Below, piece after piece: positions 30,623 to 34,436 of a DNA stretch of 34,436 bases. Each line of letters begins with the position of its first letter. Position 1 is the stretch's first letter. The position numbers and the translations under genes were made by a program. The DNA is from Nocardia sienata NBRC 100364 (GTDB lineage Bacteria; Actinomycetota; Actinomycetes; Mycobacteriales; Mycobacteriaceae). The notes beneath the pieces were generated by a model that made no database searches, was not told the DNA's origin, and saw only the letters and a list, made by a program, of their open reading frames with translations. The stretch covers positions 1 through 34,436 of the forward strand of contig NZ_BDBX01000067.1 in NCBI RefSeq assembly GCF_001613205.1, given 5' to 3'.

Positions 30623-32101
30623 ATGCGACATGTGCTCAGGGGGATCGTGCTGTCTCTGCTGCTGGTGCTCGCTGGGGCCACGCAGGTGGGTGTGGCGACG
30701 GCGCAGGAGCCCGACCGCCCGGTGGTCCGGGTCGGCACCGAGGGCACCTATCCGCCGTTCTCGTTCCACGATCCGCGCAGCCGGCAGCTGACCGGCTACG
30801 ACATCGAGGTGATCGAGGCGATCGCCGACCGGGCTGGCTGGGATCTGGAATTCGTCGAAACCCAATGGGATGCGATTTTTCCCGCCCTGGACTCCGGCCG
30901 GATCGACGTCATCGCCAACCAGGTGTCGGTCAACGACGAGCGCCGGGCGAAATACGGCCTGTCCGATACCTACACCTACTCCCGCGGCGTGATCGTCCGG
31001 CGCACGGGTGACGAGCGCATCCGGACCCTGGACGATCTGGCCGGCCGGACCACCGCGCAGTCGAGCACCAGCAACTGGGCCCGGGTGGCGCGCGATGCCG
31101 GTGCCGACGTCGAAGCGGTCGAAGGATTCACGCAGGCCGCCGCGCTGCTCACCCAGGGCCGGGTCGACGCGATCGTCAACGACAACATCGCCGTGCTCGA
31201 CTATCTGGCCGGTACCGGTTCCACCGATATCGAGATCGTCGGTGATGCCGGAGCGCAGACCAGCGAACAGGTCCTCGCCTTCCGTAAGGACGATTCGGCT
31301 CTGCTCGACCAGGCCGACCGGGCGATCGCCGCGCTGGCCGCCGACGGGACGCTCACCGCCATCTCGCAGAAATACTTCCGGGCCGATGTCTCGGTACCCG
31401 ACGGCGGCAGCGCCGACCTGTCCGGAGGGCGCGGCCACCGCGACACCTGGGAAGTGCTGCGTGGCGCGGCGTGGCCCATGTTCGTCGGGCTGGTGAAGGT
31501 GACGATCCCGCTGACCGCGCTGAGTTTCGCGATCGGGCTGGTACTCGCATTGCTGGTCGCGCTCGCGCGGATCTCCTCCTACCGGCTCCTGGCCGGTCCG
31601 GCCCGCGCGTTCATCTCGATCATTCGCGGTACACCGTTGCTGGTCCAGCTGTTCATCGTGTTCTACGGGCTGCCCCAGATCGGGTTGAAGTTCGATCCGT
31701 TCCTCGCGGCCGTGATCGCGTTCAGTCTGAATGTGGCCGGCTATGCGGCCGAGGTGATCCGATCGGCGATCCTGTCCGTGCCGAAAGGGCAGTTCGAGGC
31801 AGCGGCCACCGTCGGCCTCGGCTATGCGCAGACATTGCGCCGCATCATCCTTCCGCAGGCCACCCGAACCGCGGTGCCGCCACTGTCGAACACTCTGCTC
31901 TCCCTGCTCAAGGACACTTCCCTGGGCTCGGTGGTGCTGCTGACCGAGCTGTTCCGGGAAGCCCAGCTCGCGGCGGCCGAAAGCAACGAATTCCTCGCGC
32001 TCTACACGTTCGCCGCGCTGTACTACTGGGTGATCTGCGTGGCCCTCTCCGCCGGTCAGAAACGACTGGAGACCCGACTCGACAGGTATGTGGCGAAATG
32101 A
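30623..32101 (+). CDS. amino-acid ABC transporter, substrate-binding plus permease
   Basis: A 492-residue fusion. A signal sequence (about 1-29, ending VATAQ) leads to a family-3 solute-binding domain (about 33-260) starting VRVGTEGTYPPFSF and LTGYDIEVIEAIADRAGW, closest in style to cystine or polar amino-acid binders. A His/Met-type permease follows (about 290-490) with the EAA loop EAAATVGLGYAQTLRRIILP. Such fusions keep the binding domain tethered outside the membrane. ATG at 30623 has AGGGGG six nt upstream; ATG at 30608 is in frame too, but the site favours the later one. Its stop overlaps the ATPase start (ATGA). Confidence 0.92.
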   Translation: MRHVLRGIVLSLLLVLAGATQVGVATAQEPDRPVVRVGTEGTYPPFSFHDPRSRQLTGYDIEVIEAIADRAGWDLEFVETQWDAIFPALDSGRIDVIANQVSVNDERRAKYGLSDTYTYSRGVIVRRTGDERIRTLDDLAGRTTAQSSTSNWARVARDAGADVEAVEGFTQAAALLTQGRVDAIVNDNIAVLDYLAGTGSTDIEIVGDAGAQTSEQVLAFRKDDSALLDQADRAIAALAADGTLTAISQKYFRADVSVPDGGSADLSGGRGHRDTWEVLRGAAWPMFVGLVKVTIPLTALSFAIGLVLALLVALARISSYRLLAGPARAFISIIRGTPLLVQLFIVFYGLPQIGLKFDPFLAAVIAFSLNVAGYAAEVIRSAILSVPKGQFEAAATVGLGYAQTLRRIILPQATRTAVPPLSNTLLSLLKDTSLGSVVLLTELFREAQLAAAESNEFLALYTFAALYYWVICVALSAGQKRLETRLDRYVAK

Positions 32102-32889
32102 CCGACACCACCGGCCAGAACACCGAGCCCGCCCGGATCCGGGTGCGCGGCCTGGAGAAGTCCTTCGGCGACCGGCGAGTGCTGCGCGGTATCGATTTCG
32201 AGTCCCGGCGGGGGACCGTGACCGTCCTGCTGGGCCCTTCGGGTTCGGGCAAGACCACGGTGCTGCGCGCACTCGACGCGCTGGACATCCCGGAGCGGGG
32301 AGTGGTCGGCATCGACGATGTGGAGATCGACTTCGCCCGGCTGCCCCGCGGCCGGGCGGGGCGCCGGGAGGCGAGCCGGCTGCGCGCGCAGAGCGGAATG
32401 GTCTTCCAGTCGCACAACCTCTTCCCACATCGCACGGTGCTGGAGAACATCGTCGAAGGTCCGGTCGTCGCCCAGCGGCGGCCCCGGGAGGAGGCCGTCG
32501 CCGAGGCACGGACCCTGCTGGCGCAGGTCGGTCTGGCCGACCGCGCGGACGCCTACCCGTTCCAGCTCTCGGGAGGCCAGCAGCAGCGGGTCGGGATCGC
32601 GCGCGCCCTGGCGCTGAAACCGCGAGTGGTGCTGTTCGACGAGCCGACTTCGGCGCTGGATCCCGAACTGGTCGGTGAGGTGCTCGCGGTGATCAAGGAG
32701 CTCGCCACCCAGGACTGGACGATGGTGATCGTCACCCATGAGATCCGGTTCGCGCAGCAGGTGGCCGATCAGGTCCTGTTCCTCGACGAGGGTGTCATCG
32801 TCGAGCGGGGCCCGGCGGATCAGGTGATCGGCGCGCCGCGCGAAGAGCGGACGCGGCGGTTCCTGCAACGCGTGCTCGAACCCGGCTGA
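32098..32889 (+). CDS. amino-acid ABC transporter ATPase
   Basis: A 263-residue ATPase that energises the upstream fused permease. Visible motifs: Walker A GPSGSGKT (about 45-52), Q-loop VFQSHNLFPH, signature LSGGQQQR, Walker B VVLFDEPTSALDPE and H-loop VTHEI. It is the GlnQ/TcyC type with the usual VLENIVEGP segment; a slightly long insertion (DFARLPRGRAGRREASRLR) lies before the Q-loop. It is translationally coupled to the permease by ATGA and ends 22 bp from the convergent alkyltransferase-like gene. Confidence 0.94.
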   Translation: MTDTTGQNTEPARIRVRGLEKSFGDRRVLRGIDFESRRGTVTVLLGPSGSGKTTVLRALDALDIPERGVVGIDDVEIDFARLPRGRAGRREASRLRAQSGMVFQSHNLFPHRTVLENIVEGPVVAQRRPREEAVAEARTLLAQVGLADRADAYPFQLSGGQQQRVGIARALALKPRVVLFDEPTSALDPELVGEVLAVIKELATQDWTMVIVTHEIRFAQQVADQVLFLDEGVIVERGPADQVIGAPREERTRRFLQRVLEPG

Positions 32890-32911
32890 CCGGCGCGGCC
32901 CCGGACGCGGT

Positions 32912-33208
32912 TCACTCGAACCGGTGACGTGCGGTACGCAGCGCGACCCGGCCGTCGGTGACGGGTACGCCCTCGGCCGCGAGCAGCCGCAGCTGCCGCT
33001 CGGCGAGGTGGGCGGCCGGTCTGCCCGAGGCGCCCAGCACCCGGTGCCAGGGCAGATCGGCGGCATCGGTACGCATGATCCAGCCCACCGTCCGCGGGGT
33101 CGACAGTCCGGCCGCCGCGGCGATATCGCCGTAGGTCGCTACCCGGCCCGGCGGAATCGCCGCGACCAGTTCGCGGACGCGTTCGATCTGTTCGTCGCTG
33201 GTGACCAT
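32912..33208 (-). CDS. alkyltransferase-like protein (Atl1 type)
   Basis: A 98-residue protein with the DNA-binding domain of O6-alkylguanine transferase (IPPGRVATYGDIAAAAGLSTPRTVGWIMR). The active-site PCHR motif reads PWHRV (residues around 55), so it cannot accept alkyl groups and is expected to flag lesions for nucleotide excision repair, as known for Atl1. ATG at 33208 overlaps the stop of the upstream hydrolase gene (TGATG); an in-frame extension inside that gene is unlikely. It is the ortholog of Rv3204 by sequence and position and marks the right border of the nitrate region. Confidence 0.92.
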   Translation of the reverse strand: MVTSDEQIERVRELVAAIPPGRVATYGDIAAAAGLSTPRTVGWIMRTDAADLPWHRVLGASGRPAAHLAERQLRLLAAEGVPVTDGRVALRTARHRFE

Positions 33209-33984
33209 CAGAGCGCGGCCCGGATCAGCGCCGCGGTCTCGCCCGGCAGGATCTGGGCGACCATATGCTCGCAATCCCATTCGTGCACGGTCAGCGCCTC
33301 GCCGAGCCGGTCGGCCAGTGCGGCGCGAAGTTCGGGCGTCACGAACGGCGGATCCACCTTCGTGGCCCGGACCAGCGCAGTCGGCAGACCGGGATCGGGA
33401 AGTACCAGGTCACGTGCGAGCTGACCCCAATACGCGATAAGTGCCGCGGTATCCACCCGCCAGCGCATCCGGCCACTCGCGGCGGGCACCAGATGCTCGT
33501 CGAGTTCGGCGCGTAGCAGGTCGGGGGCGACCGCGCTCCAGCCCGTCGCGAGTTTGTCCATCCGGGCTTCGTCGGCATCGGTGTAATCGGGCGAGTCGAG
33601 GGTGGCCTGGGCGATCTCGTGCAACCACGCCGGGTCCAGTGCGACGGCCGGATCCAGCAGCACCAGGCCGCGGACCAGGTCCGGGTGCCGCCGCGCCAGA
33701 TGCAATGCGCACGCCCCGCCGAAGGAGTGGGCGGCCACCACCACCGGTTCCTCGGTTTCGGCGGAGACGAGCGCCGCCAGATCGGCGACGATCGTTTCGA
33801 GATCCCACGGCGGCAGTGCGGTGGAACGACCGTGTCCGCGCAGGTCGGGAGCGAGCACCCGGATATCGGGCAGGAACTCGGTGGCCAGCGCTTCCCAGCG
33901 TTTCCCGTGGCCGGTCAGGCCGTGCAGAGCCAGCACCACCGGGCCGGTCGCCGGGCCGAAACGGTGAACATGCAGTGTGGGCAC
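33208..33984 (-). CDS. alpha/beta hydrolase (LipV-like)
   Basis: A 258-residue alpha/beta hydrolase. The oxyanion region is LALHGLTGHGKRWEAL, followed by LAPDLRGHGRS. The nucleophile elbow is AAHSFGGACALHLA, and WDCEHMVAQI near the C-terminus contains the catalytic His. It corresponds to Rv3203 (lipV) in position. Start chosen at GTG 33984 just before PTLHVHRFG; the ribosome site is weak. A much longer in-frame ORF to 34329 reads through the adnA region and is not credible. Divergent from adnA; substrate unknown. Confidence 0.88.
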   Translation of the reverse strand: MPTLHVHRFGPATGPVVLALHGLTGHGKRWEALATEFLPDIRVLAPDLRGHGRSTALPPWDLETIVADLAALVSAETEEPVVVAAHSFGGACALHLARRHPDLVRGLVLLDPAVALDPAWLHEIAQATLDSPDYTDADEARMDKLATGWSAVAPDLLRAELDEHLVPAASGRMRWRVDTAALIAYWGQLARDLVLPDPGLPTALVRATKVDPPFVTPELRAALADRLGEALTVHEWDCEHMVAQILPGETAALIRAAL

Positions 33985-34077
33985 AATGACATTTCTATCC
34001 GAGCGCTCCGAGACTGTGGCGGGTGCGGTGGCGACGGGGTATCGGCGGTGTCGGCCCCGTCTGTTGGAATAGCCGTC

Positions 34078-34436
34078 GTGGTGCGTTCGGATAAGCCGGT
34101 GCGGCTGGTGCGCCGGAAAGCGGCGGCTCCCCGGGCTCGGACCTGGGGTGCCGAGGTCGGCGCGCTGTTCGCCGCCCCGCCGCCGGTTAACGCCGCGCAA
34201 CCGGAACCGGACCGGATCTGGCGGGTACTCGGGGGCCCGGGCACCGGGAAGACCGCCCTGCTGATCGATGTGGCCGCGACGCGGATCGCCGCCGGTGCGG
34301 ATCCGGAGTCGGTGCTGCTGCTCACTCATTCCAAACAGGCGGCCGCGACCGCCCGGGACGCGCTCACCGAACGGCTGGACAACTGGGCCGTATGCGCCCC
34401 GGCAGTCGCGGGTGTCGCCGCCGCGGACGCGGCGGC
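34078..34436 (+). CDS. adnA: AdnA-type helicase-nuclease subunit (5' part only)
   Basis: The first 119 codons of a UvrD-like protein cut by the window edge. Walker A is GGPGTGKTALL near residue 61, followed by SVLLLTHSKQAAATARDAL. This matches AdnA (Rv3202c), which with AdnB resects double-strand breaks in mycobacteria. Two adjacent GTG codons (34078, 34081) could start it; a -10-like TGGAAT lies about seven nt upstream of the first, so the message may be leaderless. The rest of the protein, including the nuclease domain, is outside the window. Confidence 0.85.
   Translation, partial: MVRSDKPVRLVRRKAAAPRARTWGAEVGALFAAPPPVNAAQPEPDRIWRVLGGPGTGKTALLIDVAATRIAAGADPESVLLLTHSKQAAATARDALTERLDNWAVCAPAVAGVAAADAA

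Noticed and set aside
30452..32509. 685-codon open frame on the minus strand
   Set aside because: Antisense to the ABC transporter genes; low-complexity composition and no ribosome site.
33985..34329. Extension of the LipV-like hydrolase to 34329
   Set aside because: It would run antisense through the adnA start with Arg-rich sequence and no motif; the hydrolase fold begins at PTLHVHRFG.
1..34436. tRNA genes, CRISPR arrays, insertion sequences or prophage
   Set aside because: No cloverleaf-like sequence was noticed in the gaps, and no regularly spaced repeats, transposase or integrase motifs were seen in any frame; a covariance-model scan was not possible here.

Overview
The window is high-GC DNA from a Nocardia-like member of the Mycobacteriales. 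This is inferred from codon use and from the protein families and gene order, which I compared with Mycobacterium tuberculosis from memory only. No rRNA, tRNA, CRISPR array, insertion sequence or integrase was seen.

Layout. The two ends form a conserved actinobacterial block, inverted relative to the M. tuberculosis Rv3211-to-Rv3202c order: rhlE (partial), an alpha/beta hydrolase, a ferritin-like protein, a DUF3107 protein, a TetR regulator, a DUF3152 zincin, moeZ and a TIGR02569 protein on the left; an alkyltransferase-like protein, a LipV-like hydrolase and the start of adnA on the right. About 24 kb (roughly 9.1-32.9 kb) lies between the TIGR02569 gene and the alkyltransferase-like gene, and most of it is devoted to nitrate use.

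Nitrate region. It holds two different NarK transporters (one on each strand), a divergent GntR regulator/MFS transporter pair, nirB-nirD-nnaR-sirohydrochlorin chelatase (siroheme nitrite reductase, its regulator and a siroheme-pathway enzyme), narGHJI (membrane molybdenum nitrate reductase), and a MobA-MoeA fusion for molybdenum cofactor maturation. Together with neighbouring moeZ these cover nitrate uptake, reduction to nitrite, reduction to ammonium and part of cofactor supply. No separate Nas-type nitrate reductase is present, so NarGHJI probably serves assimilation as well as respiration. A secreted serine-protease-like protein, a decayed DUF6886-type gene and an amino-acid ABC transporter sit in the same region.

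Most notable observations. (1) Each of the three junctions narG/narH, narH/narJ and narJ/narI carries a short ORF with its own strong Shine-Dalgarno sequence and a stop inside or at the next start; the narJ and narI leaders look like duplicates with identical 68-nt start-to-start spacing. (2) A four-half-site GlnR-like box with exact 11-bp periodicity lies between nirB and nirD. (3) A DUF6886-like pseudogene lies between the chelatase and the protease. (4) A palindrome overlaps the -10 of an apparently leaderless GntR-linked promoter. (5) The chelatase has a Cys-bearing insertion and NarH has a repetitive C-terminal tail.
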